This document shows, one piece after another, positions 49,156 to 60,579 of a stretch of 64,000 nucleotides of DNA. Within the stretch, counting starts at the first letter, position 1. Each line of letters opens with the position of its first letter. Below the pieces are notes generated by a model that was given only the letters and a program-made list of their open reading frames with translations, was not told the DNA's origin and ran no database searches. The position numbers and the translations under genes were made by a program. Where the stretch lies: positions 97,507,990-97,571,989 of the forward strand of contig NC_066315.1 of NCBI RefSeq assembly GCF_022539315.1, given 5' to 3'. The stretch comes from Serinus canaria. Lineage: Eukaryota > Chordata > Aves > Passeriformes > Fringillidae.

Positions 49156-50252
49156 TCTATTGGGTTTATATGTCAAGGTGGGGGTAGCAGGGGGCTGCAG
49201 GGATGGCCTCTGTGACAGACACCAAAGTCAAAGAGGAAAGAAGAGGTGTCCCAGGTCCCTGCAGCCCCTGGAGAAGCCCACGGTGTGGCAGTCTGTCCCT
49301 TTGAAGTCCATAGGGAAACAATTTGGAGCAGATTTCCACCTGTAGCCTATGGAAAGCCCCACAGGAGAGCAAATGGATATGTCCTGAAGGAAGATGTGGC
49401 CCATGGAGCAGTGCCCATGCAGGATCAGTTTTTCTGGCTGGAGCTGTGCCTAGTGGGAAACCCACACTAAAGAAGTGTCTTCCTGAAAGACTATAGCCAG
49501 TTGAGAAGACTGGATAGTTTGTGAAGGACTGTACATTGTGGGTGGGACCCTACACTAGAGCAAGGAAAGAGTGTGAGAAAGAAGGAGCAGCAGAGAGGAA
49601 CTCTTATGGACTCATCACAGCCCCCATTCCCATCTCTATGCATCATTCAGGGAGTGGATGAAGTAAATGAGATCTGCTTTGGGGAAGCAGGAGGGGTGGG
49701 GGGGAGGTGGTAGGGGTTGTTTGTTTCTCACAATTCTACTTTATTTTAATTGAAAACTAATTAAATTTATCTTCTCCAAGCTGAGTCTGTTGTTTTGTCA
49801 TGGTGGTAATTGGCAAGTAAGTGACGTTTCTATATTTATCCTGACATTTAAATTTGCTATCTAATTTTGTCCCCTATCCTGTTGAGGAGGAGGAGGAGTG
49901 AGAGAATGTCGCCCTGATTTTGTAAAACTTTGTAAAGCCTTCTGATGTTTATATTCTCTCAACAAACTTTCTCACACACAATTCTGTAAATAACCTATGT
50001 TTTGCATTCTTTCATGGAGGTGGAGAGAATTGATGGACCCTTGGTCTGTCCAGTGGCATTGGAGAGGTGGCACTGTCACCCTCCAATCCACTGCCACCTT
50101 TGGAAAACTATAAATGTTGGAGTCAGAAAATAAAGGTCCCCTTTTTTGTTCCCCTCGAGAGCAGCAGTGTCTGTGTCATCATTTCGTGCCTTATCTCAAC
50201 AAGAGAACAACTGGGTGGACATCTACAAGCCAGTCAAGGTCAACCCACCACA
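49156..50252 (+). mobile_element. solo LTR, about 1.1 kb, ERVL-type
   Basis: The start (ATTGGGTTTATATGTCAAGG) and the end (GGTCAACCCACCACA) match those of a widespread avian ERVL-type LTR that I recognise. In between are GCAGGGGGCTGCAGGGATGGC, the repeated GTGG and CTGGAGC pattern, ATTAAA at 49760-49765, and the GAGTCTGTTGTTTTGTCATGGTGGTAATTGGC U5 block. A 5-bp TSD with one mismatch flanks it, ATTGC at 49151-49155 and ATTGT at 50253-50257. The first dinucleotide reads TC instead of TG. The short open frames inside (49025-49470) are not genes. No internal domain is attached. Confidence 0.85.
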
Positions 50253-50257
50253 ATTGT

Positions 50258-51365
50258 TTGTCTTAATTTTCATTTTCACATTTACAGAATTATTTATTTG
50301 CTTTATCCTCACATAAAAGGTTAGCTTATTGTGTACTGGAAATAGTATCAAAAACGATTTGTCCATCCTATCTTGATAGAAATTGATTTAAAATTTGTCA
50401 TTTCTTTCTCAGCTTTCAGACTAATTTCATATCCATGACCTCTTTTCCAGCTGTTTTAAGGAGCTAACTGCTCTCCTGTGCCTCCATATAGCCACTTCTC
50501 ATCTAAAATTTACAGTACTCTCTGTAAAGACAAAGGCTTAAATTTATCTTTGAGAGAGGGGTCATGATGGATGACACCACGAGGACATAGCTATGCTACT
50601 ACTATGCTTAAAAGGCCCAGGAAAGGTAGTTCAGTATGTTTAGCAGTTGAACATGAGACTAATGAAGAACCTGACATCAATGCCGTACTAGTATAACCCT
50701 TGCTAGGAATAAAATTCATTTGACTAAAAGTAGATATTTATGAGATATATATGTTATATAATGATATACAAAAGGTTAAATTTATGTGGGTTTAGATGTC
50801 ACATTAAATAAATAAATAAATAATAAAATACCCATCAAATTTTACCACAAAGAATTTCTGACTAAATAGGCTTAAATCCTCAATGTGGCATGGCTGAATG
50901 CATTATGAGGAAAGCTGAGCAAAAACAGATTTCTGACCCCACATTATTTTGACCCTTGTCAACGGTCCAGAAGAAATAAAGTCATAGTCAATAATTTAAA
51001 GATGACAAAGATTCTGTAGTTGGTTAAATAATGAGCAGTACAAATCATTGCCGCAAGAAGTTCTGGTTCACTTGGTAAACTAGGAAAAGAAAAATATTCC
51101 TTTCACAACAAAACAATGCAAGAATAATTATATTAGAATGCAAATACTCTACAAGACTAAGTAGATAATTAAATAGAAATTTGCAATAGTCTCCAATAGC
51201 ATAACTACAACAGGTAATTAATGAACTAGGAAAGAGGAGTAAAGAGGTGCCTGGTACAGAGATCCATACCTTGAGAAGGGTCTTGAAACACTGGAGATAT
51301 TTTAAAACAGAAACAAAGCCATAGAATATGCTAGTTTGGAACAAATGCATCAGGATCCTAAAGTC
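50258..51365. other. AT-rich unique sequence, nothing recognised
   Basis: Contains a short (AATA)n run at 50806-50826. The minus-strand frame of 116 codons at 51045-51395 is Leu/Phe-rich, AT-driven and has no motif. Confidence 0.5.
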
Positions 51366-51809
51366 CAACACTTGGCACTCCGCAAGACACTCCAAGAGTC
51401 ACACCATATGCCTAAGAACATTGTCCATACACTTATTGGACTCTGTCAGGCTTGGTGCTATCTGTGATCACTTCCCTGGGGAGTCTGTTCTGAGTCTTAA
51501 CCACCCGATGGGTGAAAAAATTTTCCTGAAATCTAATCTAAACCTTGTCTAACTCAGCTCCATGCTGTTTCCTTGAGTCCCATAATTGGTGATAAGAGTG
51601 AAGAGATCTGTACCTACCCCACCTCTTCCCCTCATATGGATCTTAAAGACCACAATAAAGTCTTCTCTCAGTCTGACTTTCTCCACACCAAGTAATTTCA
51701 ACCCTCCCCTGCCCAGCTGGTGATGCTGTGCCTGATGGCCCTTAGGACATGCTTGGCCTGCCCGGCTGTCAGGGTACTGCTAACTCACATTCCATTTGCC
51801 ATTAACTGT
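51366..51809 (-). pseudogene. CR1 LINE ORF2 C-terminal part and 3' region, minus strand
   Basis: Minus-strand CR1: ACACTTATTGGACTCTGTCAGG, ACCCGATGGGTGAAAAAATTTTCCTG, AAGTCTTCTCTCAGTCTGACTTTCTCCA and CTTAGGACATGCTTGGCCTGCCC follow the expected order of a CR1 family with a distinct 3' part. It is interrupted at 51810 by a small LTR and resumes at 52083. No octamer tail is visible at the left, so the very 3' end is missing or diverged. Confidence 0.85.
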
Positions 51810-52082
51810 TGTCATCTTATCACAAAGTTCTTGGAGACTTCTTATGGGCAGCTCCTCACAGCACTGACTCCTTCTTCTTCACAGCACAACCAACAAACTC
51901 CAACTCTCCCCCCAACCAGCTAACCCACTCTTTTGTAGCACTCTTCTTCTTACTGGACACAGCTATGGCCTGTTAAGGTCAGGCCTGTTCCTAATCTTTG
52001 GGGATTAGTACAGCTGCAACTCCTCAGGTGCAAGATTACCTTCTGCACTATCTTTATTTTCTTACATTCTATTCCCCCCACA
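51810..52082 (-). mobile_element. 273-bp LTR inserted in CR1, minus strand
   Basis: The insertion has TGT...ACA ends (TGTCATC at left, CCCCCACA at right). It splits a CR1 whose two halves rejoin cleanly, and the flanks repeat ACTGT (51805-51809) and ACTGG (52083-52087), a 5-bp TSD with one change. On the minus strand it holds GTAAGAAAATAAAG, GCACCTGAGGAGTTGCAGC, AGGCCTGACCTTAACAGGCC and GGCTATAGCTGTGTCC-like blocks, which I recall from passerine LTRs. No internal domain is present. Confidence 0.75.
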
Positions 52083-52700
52083 ACTGGCCAGGACCCCCAG
52101 GTCCCTTTCCACAGTGCTAATCTCCAGCTTCCTGTTCCTCAGTCTATACACACAACCAGGGCTGACTTGGCCCAGGTACAGAACCTGGCACTTGCCCTTG
52201 TAAAACTTCGTATAGTTGGTGATTACCCATCTCTCTTAACAGTCTAGCTATGTCTGCAGGGCCTCTCTGCCCTCAAACTCAACAACTCCTCCCAGTCCAG
52301 TGCTGTCAGCAGCTTACTATTGCTTAGAGTCTCACATTCAGGTGGGTAATGAAGATGTTAAAGAGAGCTGGGCTGGGAGTGGAGCCCTGCAGAGCCCAGC
52401 TAGTGACAGGTCACTGGTCTGATGTTACCCCACTCACTGTAACCCTCTGTGCCTGACCCACGAGCCAGGTGCTCACATATCATTTAACACAGCTATCACA
52501 CCGTGTGCTGGACATTTTGTCCAGAAGGATCCTGTGAGAGACTGAATCAAAAGCTTTGCAGAAGTCCCACAAAAACCATCTACTGGCTTTCCTAGATCAA
52601 ATAGGTGAGTTTTCCTGCCATAGAAGGAAACCAGGTTTGACAAGCAGGACTTTATCCTAATGAACCCATGCTGGCTGTGACCTGGCCTTAAAATAATAAT
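52083..52700 (-). pseudogene. CR1 LINE ORF2 reverse-transcriptase part, minus strand
   Basis: Continuation of the CR1 copy from 51366-51809. On the minus strand HSQHGFIRIKSCLSNLVSFY and AKLLIQSLTGS correspond to the SQHGF and SKAFDTVSH stretches of CR1 RT. Further left, the equivalents of VPQGSVLGPVLFNIFI are present but broken by frameshifts and stops. RT motifs are decayed and the catalytic Asp pair is not readable. The 5' end at about 52700 is a truncation point. Confidence 0.9.
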
Positions 52701-55700
52701 TCCTGCAGTTGAAATAAAACATATACAAACTCTCAGAAAAATTCTTAGTGTTTTTAACTTGAGGCAACTTGAAAGAGTGATTTGACCATATCCTTGAAGC
52801 GTTTGCATAGCTGTACTTATATCTTAGGTGTACTTGTATGCCTTGTTAGGGATTTTCATTCTAGTAAAGGAGAAAGTTGTGTCACTATTCACTAGACAGA
52901 TTGCTGGATGTGTTAACTTTAATTAATAAATTTAATTCTCTGGAACTTAAATAACAGGATCAAGTTTTTGAAAAGGACATTGAGAATGGACTGCCATGTG
53001 TAGAGGCCTGAACTAACTGCTGGCCATCCCATAAGAGTACACTGTTTGTACCAGCATAGCAACTGGTTTTGAAGATGTGGAACCTATTTTCCATACTGGA
53101 GAAGGACAGGAGGGAAATTGAAGCTTGGATGAGGATCATGGTTGTCTGCTTTTGTGATTGTGACAGGAGCTGGTTCAGAGAAACAAACCAAAACCAAGAT
53201 GACACCCGGACTTCCAGAGGCAGAACAGAACTTTTAGTGTGCTACAGTTCTGTGGGTCCTGACTCAGGAAGAGGTCAGTTGCCATTTGGTCTGAAGAAGA
53301 TGTAGACAAAAACCTGAGTAACTGGAACATGATGAAGAGTTAAAATTTGCATTTGATGCAAGAAAATTATCAGATTTTGAGATCATGAAGAAAATCTAGT
53401 TCATCCCAAGTTTAATATAACTGAAAAAAATTAACATTATTTTTAAATGTATTATAATTCAAAATTACATTTTTAATGGAGAATGTTGTCAATATTTGTA
53501 TTTAAACATGTCACTGTAGCTTTCAGGAAATAATTTGTAATTTTTAAATGTTTGGAATAATTTTCAATACCTTCCATATTGACTGAAGTATTTCTTAAGC
53601 AAATGTTTGCATATGTAATTAGAAAACTGTATGCCTGAATATGTGCAGCAATTATATTTGCAGCACTGTACATTTTTGGACATTTATATCATTGAAATTA
53701 GATGCCTCAAATATTTACACTTATTACTTCATTTTAAAATGTTATCAGAGACACTTCAGTTATTCCAGAAATCAATGCTGTCTATGTTATTAGTTCATAC
53801 ACATACAGTAGGACCTTTCCTTTTTTTTATCCATCTGCTTTTACTTCATTTTACTCTGAAGTCAGGGTAATTAAAAATTTCATAATATTTCATTTTATAA
53901 CAGATTTTTTGCATGTGTGTGGGATGATGAGGAAAAACTTCATCGTTTTGAGTGACATATCTTTTATTTCTGTTTCAAAAAGCACTCTACTCACATGTTC
54001 AAAGACTAATCTGAATTCCAGGACTGTTTTAACTTCAAGATGTGCACAACTGTCTTCCATGTTATGACTAACAATTATGTTAATAGAAAAGTATATTGAT
54101 ATATAAAATGGACAACATTTGTGATTTTCTCAATCTAACCAAAGAATGTCTTTTATTTTCTAAAGTTTTTTGGAATTCTTATGTATTTCTCAATGAATTA
54201 TTGCAACTTGGAAACATACTGTTTTGGAAGAATAGGCTTGGGTATATTGTTAAGTACAACATTTTTGGAGTTTTTCAAATTTGTGTATCTAATGAACTGA
54301 AAGGTTACTTTGATGAAGCAATGATTTCTGCTCTGATCCCATATTCAATAAAAATAAAATATGAGAGTTCTTCATGCTGAACTGTTTTTTATCTTACTGG
54401 CTGAAGCACCTTTGGTTGTTGAGCAGGGCTCATGGGCTATATTTTCTGTTTGTGATTCAACAACTCAAGCTTCAAAAACAACTGCTAAAATTTATAACAG
54501 GTTCAAAATCAGTGGCAAAGTTACACTTTCCACTAACCCTGATTGTGCACACAAATACTTTAAAAGTTTTATTTTAATATGCCATTTATTGACTTAACCA
54601 GTTATTAGCTTTTCTCTAGTAATAGGAAAGTGGTTCTAAAATTTGTATTTTGATAGTGTGGTTCTTTACCAAATATGGCTATAACTGAGAATTAAGACAA
54701 AACTCAGCATTGCTTAGGTGGTGACTCAATATGAGTGAAATATTAAAGGAACGCAAGGTCAATGTCTCTTCACTTTGATGAAAAACTCAGACAAAAGTAT
54801 GTGTAGATGTATTTGTGCTTTCAAAGCAAATGAATTGAACAGAGTGAAAAAAGAAAATTTTCTTCCCAAGGAAAAAAAGGCTATCTGTACATCTGTAGTT
54901 TGAGATGAAAGGTAGCACAAGGACAATAGTGCTTTCATTGGTGGTGCTCTTCTCCCATTATAGCTTGGCCCCACAATGCTTCATTTATCAGGAATGTATT
55001 ATGGGAGACAGTTTAAAAATATCCAAGTGATAGATATTCTTTTCCTGTTGTATTTAGAATAAATGGCTTACTGTAATACTGGAATTGCAGAAGAATTTAG
55101 TCCAGAACTTCTGGGAAAATGAACTTAATAAGCCCTTAAACCATTCATCTATTTCTAAGCCTTTTCAATATTTTTGTTAAAAGACTAAGCCCATTTCAAA
55201 AATCATTGTCCATATTTTTCTGACATTTTTTAAAGTATGAGTGACAAATGCACATTTTTCTCACTGCTGGTCCATTTTTCAGACCTTTGTGTGTATCACA
55301 AATCTCATTTCTGGGAGAGGAAGTTTATAGTTTTATCTGCTGAACAAACGTATTTGCAGACTAAGTCTCATTAATTATAGATTGTGATAAAAACTTAGTT
55401 TTACAAATGACTTGTAATACCTTTATGATGATTTCTGCTGCATTTACAAGAGTGCTTTCATAGTTAAACCATACCAACTCAGATACATGTACCAACTCAG
55501 CAGTGTAGGAATATTCTGGGGAGAAATCAGCTGTAATATTTAACAGTATGCACCTCTGCGAGGATATATATCTCTCTGCCACTTCAAGTTTTACTGTGTA
55601 TCTCATTTGAAAGTGAAATCATGAGTCAGAGACTGACATTAAAGTTACACACTGTGGTGCTGGGAGCGGAGGGTACCCTGTTAAGGCTGGTCCCACAACA

Positions 55701-58700
55701 GCAGGCTCAGGGTGAAGGGTGCCAACAAGGCTTGGCCTGTCAGCCACAAAGCTTTACTTCAGACATAAGGAAAGGGCAGCTCAGACCAGAGAGAAAAAGT
55801 AGTCTGTTTTCCTTCAGCTCATCCATCAATCCCTGGGGGATGAGTCCATGGAGAAGAATGGGTAGGACTCTTTAAAGACAGGGATTCCCTATGCACATTT
55901 CTCAGCGTCCCTTTCTGAAAGCCAGCCCACCATACCTCCTGGACTGGAGAGTTTCTGAAATTTGTTATCTTATTGCAATTCTCTGTGCCTAGTTTCAATG
56001 CACAGCAAGAACCGGCTGATTTACTGTTTTCCTGAGGAACCCATGCACTTTGCTACCCTGCCAAATAGGATTTAAGCTTCTTTACTGAGCAGACAACCAA
56101 AGCACTGGGAACTATGAGCCAAAATTCACAGCAGCTGCATGGATCTGAACACGGTAGGAGTAGGCTTCAGCTGGAGGGAGACTGGGCATTGTGGGACACA
56201 GTACCAGGGAAGGAGATGGGCTGAAGACAACTGAAAAACTAAAGTTGATGGCCAAGGAAGAAGAAAAATCAGAGAAAAGTTTTTAGCATGACTTAATGGC
56301 AGAGTTGAGGGGAGAGAATTGTCAGGGGAAAAGCATAGAGATGTTAGAATTCAGCAGAATGAGGGGTAAAGGGTTGCTGTCCCTTCTCCATTAAGAAACA
56401 GTCCTTGGCCAGAGGTAGCTAAGGTTTGAGATCCCTGGCAGTGCTGGTGATTGATCACCTCGGGACCCAGTTTCAACAGCTCAGCCTAGAGAAGACCTTA
56501 TATTTATGACATACCAGCTCATCTGCCTCCCTTTTAATGAAGCAGAGAGCACTTGACTGAATTGTTATGCCAGCAGGTCCACAAGTCAGTATCCCCAGCA
56601 AACAGTGCAGATAAACAGCTGGGAACAAGGCAGGTCTGGCAGTGTCTTCACTTGGCTCTGCTGCAGTAAGGTCAGGATGTGTGACCACAGCCTCAGTATG
56701 GTGGTCAGCCACTCTGGTCAAATTTACCAGAGATGCTTTGTTATTTTGGTGCCCATGTGCTAAATTGTGAGAAAGCAGAGCAGGTTTTTCTCCTTTACTG
56801 GAATCTTGAGAAAGAAGGGGACTCTTCATCATTTTTTCTGTGATTACAATGTTCAAAAATATGCTTCACTTCTCTTTGTTAAGATCCTGCATAAATTATT
56901 GAAAGCTTCCTGCAGTTTTTCTAAATAAGCCTGAAGTTTGCTGAATGTCCATCATCATCATCACCTGCTAGAAGCTTTCACCTCCTTTTTGATGAAAGTT
57001 AGTTCTCTCTGGTTACTCTTCTCCATGGTGGGGAAGGTGATGACCTCTCGACGTGAATGTTGTGCTCCCTCTGTCCCACTCACGGCTCTGCATTGCTACT
57101 GTGGAGGCACCCAGGACAATCTTTCCTTTCCTCAGCTTTCTGGGTGTGTCATGTTTTTGTTCAGTGACCACACTTACCATGTCTCTACCGTTTTGGCTTC
57201 CCTTTGCTTTTGGCATGTGTCTATTTCCCCCTGCAGCCTCAACTTATTCTGTTCAAATCCCTTTCAGGATTATGTGGTGCTGAAACTGCAATGACTCAGA
57301 GAGTCACTCTGGACAGCTGGAATTGCACTGGGCAGCTGAGCACTACAGGAGGGAGAACAGAGGGCTTAGGCAAGGCATAATGCTGAGCTCTGGAGTTGGG
57401 AAACTGCCTGGCAGCCTTACAGGCCACCAGGGCAGCTCTGGGACTCCTGTGTCTGTTTTTTTTGATTCTGGCTGAGCACTTTCTCCCAGTCAAGTAATCT
57501 CTGATGGCTTTATGCAGTCATCGGATAAAAAACTGAGGATTTTTTTTTTATTTGAAAAAGAAAAAAAAAAAAAAAAAAAAGACAAAAGGAGGAAGATGTA
57601 GGCATACTTTCGCCAAATTACGCAATTCCTCAAAGAAGGCTCTAGGAAATTGTTGTCTATAATGATGACAAATAGGAACAGAAAGTCTTCTGTTAAGCTG
57701 ATTGTGAACTCTTTGTTGGTTAGAGTGGTACCCTATAGATTTCAGATTGAGAGGAACTTTACCCTCCCAGAGAGAAACAAGGGGAGTTCCAAAGAAGTTT
57801 TTATTTTTTGCCACTTGCTGCAAGTTATACTTGATGAGGGAACTGGTTGGTGGCCAAATAAATGTTCAGGTCCATAGAGCTAACGTAATATGGTTCAGAT
57901 ATATAAAGACTCTGAAAAATAAATTATCATTCTCATCTCCCATGGCTTTATTGTAGGTGAAAAACCTTCAATATATGAAAAAGTTTGATTTTCAAACTTT
58001 TATGACTTGTAGTTTTGATCATAGCACTGTAATATGTCTTTATATGGGTTTGTTTTAATAATGTCTGAAGCAAGTACACTGAAAATATGGCTCTTCTTTC
58101 GGAATGAGGCTGCTTCTCCCTTTTATTACAAAACTTCTGTTGGTTTCAGATTTATGAATCAGTGTTGTTTTCTTGTGTCAGATTTACTTGCAGTCAGGCT
58201 ACTCGTCGGAACTTCTTTTCCTGTCGATGGAAGATAATACAATTTGCTCAAGAATGAGTCATCTTGTCCTTCAGCAGATATCTAAGGCAGGTCAGATGAA
58301 TCATTTTTCTTGGTACCTACTTCTCCCTGCTGACAATAAAGGGAATCTAACAGAGCAGCTCTGATATATCCCATACATGTTGTAAGTGTCTAAAGCTACT
58401 TGAGATGAAACCCACTTCCAGTGTTTGTGGAAAATGTACACAATCTATCAACAGGAATTGGCTTCTGGGTGAAGTGGAAACTGTGGGTACCTAACCTTCC
58501 AGCAAAGGTCTGTCCTTCTGTAAGGGAGTCCATGTAATCACGTTACCTACACTCGTGACTTTTGTCTCTTTAATAGGTTTGTTGTGTACCAACCAATGCC
58601 CTATGCAGAAAAGCTTCCTGCTATGTTTCAGGGGAAACAAAAAAAGAATATTTAGCCTGATGAATTTGATCAAGTGTATGGCACTTTTCCAGCAAAATCT

Positions 58701-59365
58701 CTCACACCTATTTTATTTAATTGGAAAATCCTGGACTGTTTTATTTGGGGCATTTGCTAACATGTAGGAACAGTAGCAGTAACATCTGACTTAAATGTCC
58801 ACATCTTGGAATAGCTGAACCTGGGGCACGTGCATGGTACCTAATCAATGCAAAGAATTATGTTGTGGGCTTAGTTAGCAGTAACAGACAATTCAGTAAT
58901 GTTAGTGCACACACACAAAGTCAAAAAGAATAATTAATCTGACCTGCAGCTTCCTCTATCATTTATTATTAAACATTTAAGAATACAGAAAAATTCATAG
59001 TGGGCTAATAAGATACAGCTCTTTAAAATGAAAATATGGACTACATTAACTGAAGACCAAAACTGTAAGACTTGGACCATTCCTGTTTGAATCTTAATCA
59101 ACATTGTGTCCAAAAGAAAATGTGATCTAACTGTCAAAAGAGCTAGATATTTTCTAAAAGTCAAAGTCTTAAGTGTTTCTGCTAGCAATCAAGATATTCT
59201 GTTACCAACTCTATTTACAGTTATCATTTTGCAGTCAGAATTGTTGCATTTGTTCCCGTGTTATAATTTATAAAACTTTTCATGGATTTGTACTGAGACC
59301 TTCCTTAAGAAAATATGAATACATTCAGTGGTTTGCATAACCCAAAGGTAATCATGAGAGAATTT
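52701..59365. other. unique sequence, no gene recognised
   Basis: AT-rich to about 55600, then clearly GC-richer from 55620 to 57500, with open frames up to 127 codons on both strands, then AT-rich again. I could not match the GC-richer part to a gene or to any repeat that I know; it may be an old, diverged element or ordinary intergenic DNA. An A20 run lies at 57561-57580 and a T run at 57541-57549. Confidence 0.45.
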
Positions 59366-59369
59366 GGAA

Positions 59370-59990
59370 GATGGCCTTCCATGGGATCTCACAGGTTGGA
59401 AGTGATCTCAGATAGGCATCTGCCCTAACATCTTGCTAGAGTTAATAGTGAATTCAGCATTTAGACCAGGTTGCTCAGGGCTTTGTTAGGTCAGGTATCT
59501 AGAGGCTCCATGGCAAAAACTCAACAACTTCCTGGGCAGCTTATCCCAGTGCTTTGCTGTCCTCAGAGTGATCCCAGGACAATTTGTTGCAGTTGGAACC
59601 TCTCCTCTTTAAGTCTGGGGCTGTTGTTTTGCGTTCATCTACCATGCCTCAATAGAGAAGGAATTGACATTTTTGCTAACTTCCCTGTGGATATGGGCAG
59701 ACTGCTGTAAGGCATTCCCAAAGCCATTTTGTCTGTGGGTCAAACAAACTCTCTCTTGCAGCTTCTGCTCAGAGGGTAGATGAGCCAGCCCTGACCAGTC
59801 TGTTGGCCTTCAGTCAACTCACTCCACTTTACCAACGTCTTGCACTTGAAACCAAAACTAAGAGCATTCAAAATGTGATCTAATGAATATCAGACAAAGG
59901 TGAGTAATCATTTTCCTTTGTCAATAGGCTGCAATTTTTTTAACAAAGCCCTATATGCCAGGACACTGCTGACATATGCCTAGACAAAAA
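59370..59990 (-). mobile_element. old CR1 LINE fragment, minus strand
   Basis: A diverged minus-strand CR1. The readable blocks, in order, are GATCTCACAGGTTGGAAGTG, TTAGACCAGGTTGCTCAGGGC, GGAGGCTCCATGGCAAAAAC, TCCTGGGCAGCTTATCC, CTGCTCAGAGGGTAGATGAG and AATGTGATCTAATGAATATC. Substitutions and indels are common and no frame is open for a useful length. The left octamer tail is gone. Confidence 0.75.
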
Positions 59991-60579
59991 CATACATTGA
60001 TGTAGTACCAGGCTGTTTTGCTGTACCTCAAGGATTTGCAGGCAAACAATGGTTTTGAGCCAAAAAAAGCATCTTTGCCTAGACAATCTTGGATTTTTTG
60101 GTGAACATATATGTCCAACCTACCTGGCTGTCTGACTTCAGCCCCAATAAATCAGATGGTCTCACAGCAAGCAAATCTAGAGTATAGCACATGCGCCAAG
60201 TTTATGTTTCCTATGCAAGTATAAAATCACTTTGATGCCTCCACTTCTTCTTTGGCTAAAGATTTATACTTTGGAAAATGTGGGAAACAAAAAACCAAAC
60301 CTCTTCCAAAGAGTTGCCCCTTAAGGATGGAAACAGACTACAAATCTGTTTAAAAGAAAAAACTCAGAAATTACTGGATGAGCTTAAATAAACTTAATGA
60401 TGACCTGGCTCCTGATAAGTCACAGATGTACTAATTACAAAGCAGAGGAACAGGATTGCCCTTAATAGGTTGCAGCAGTAACTAATTAAAGTAAAGGGGA
60501 TAAAAGGGTGGGTGAGTCAACTAGGGAAAACCTTGAGGTAAAAGATCCTGAGGAAGTAGGAGAGCCTCTCATTGCTCCT
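59991..60579. other. unique sequence before the tandem array
   Basis: No gene or transposon is visible. The last 50 bases already hold GACTAGGGAAAACC-like and TTGAGGTAAAAGATCCTG fragments that could be a decayed first unit of the array. Confidence 0.5.
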
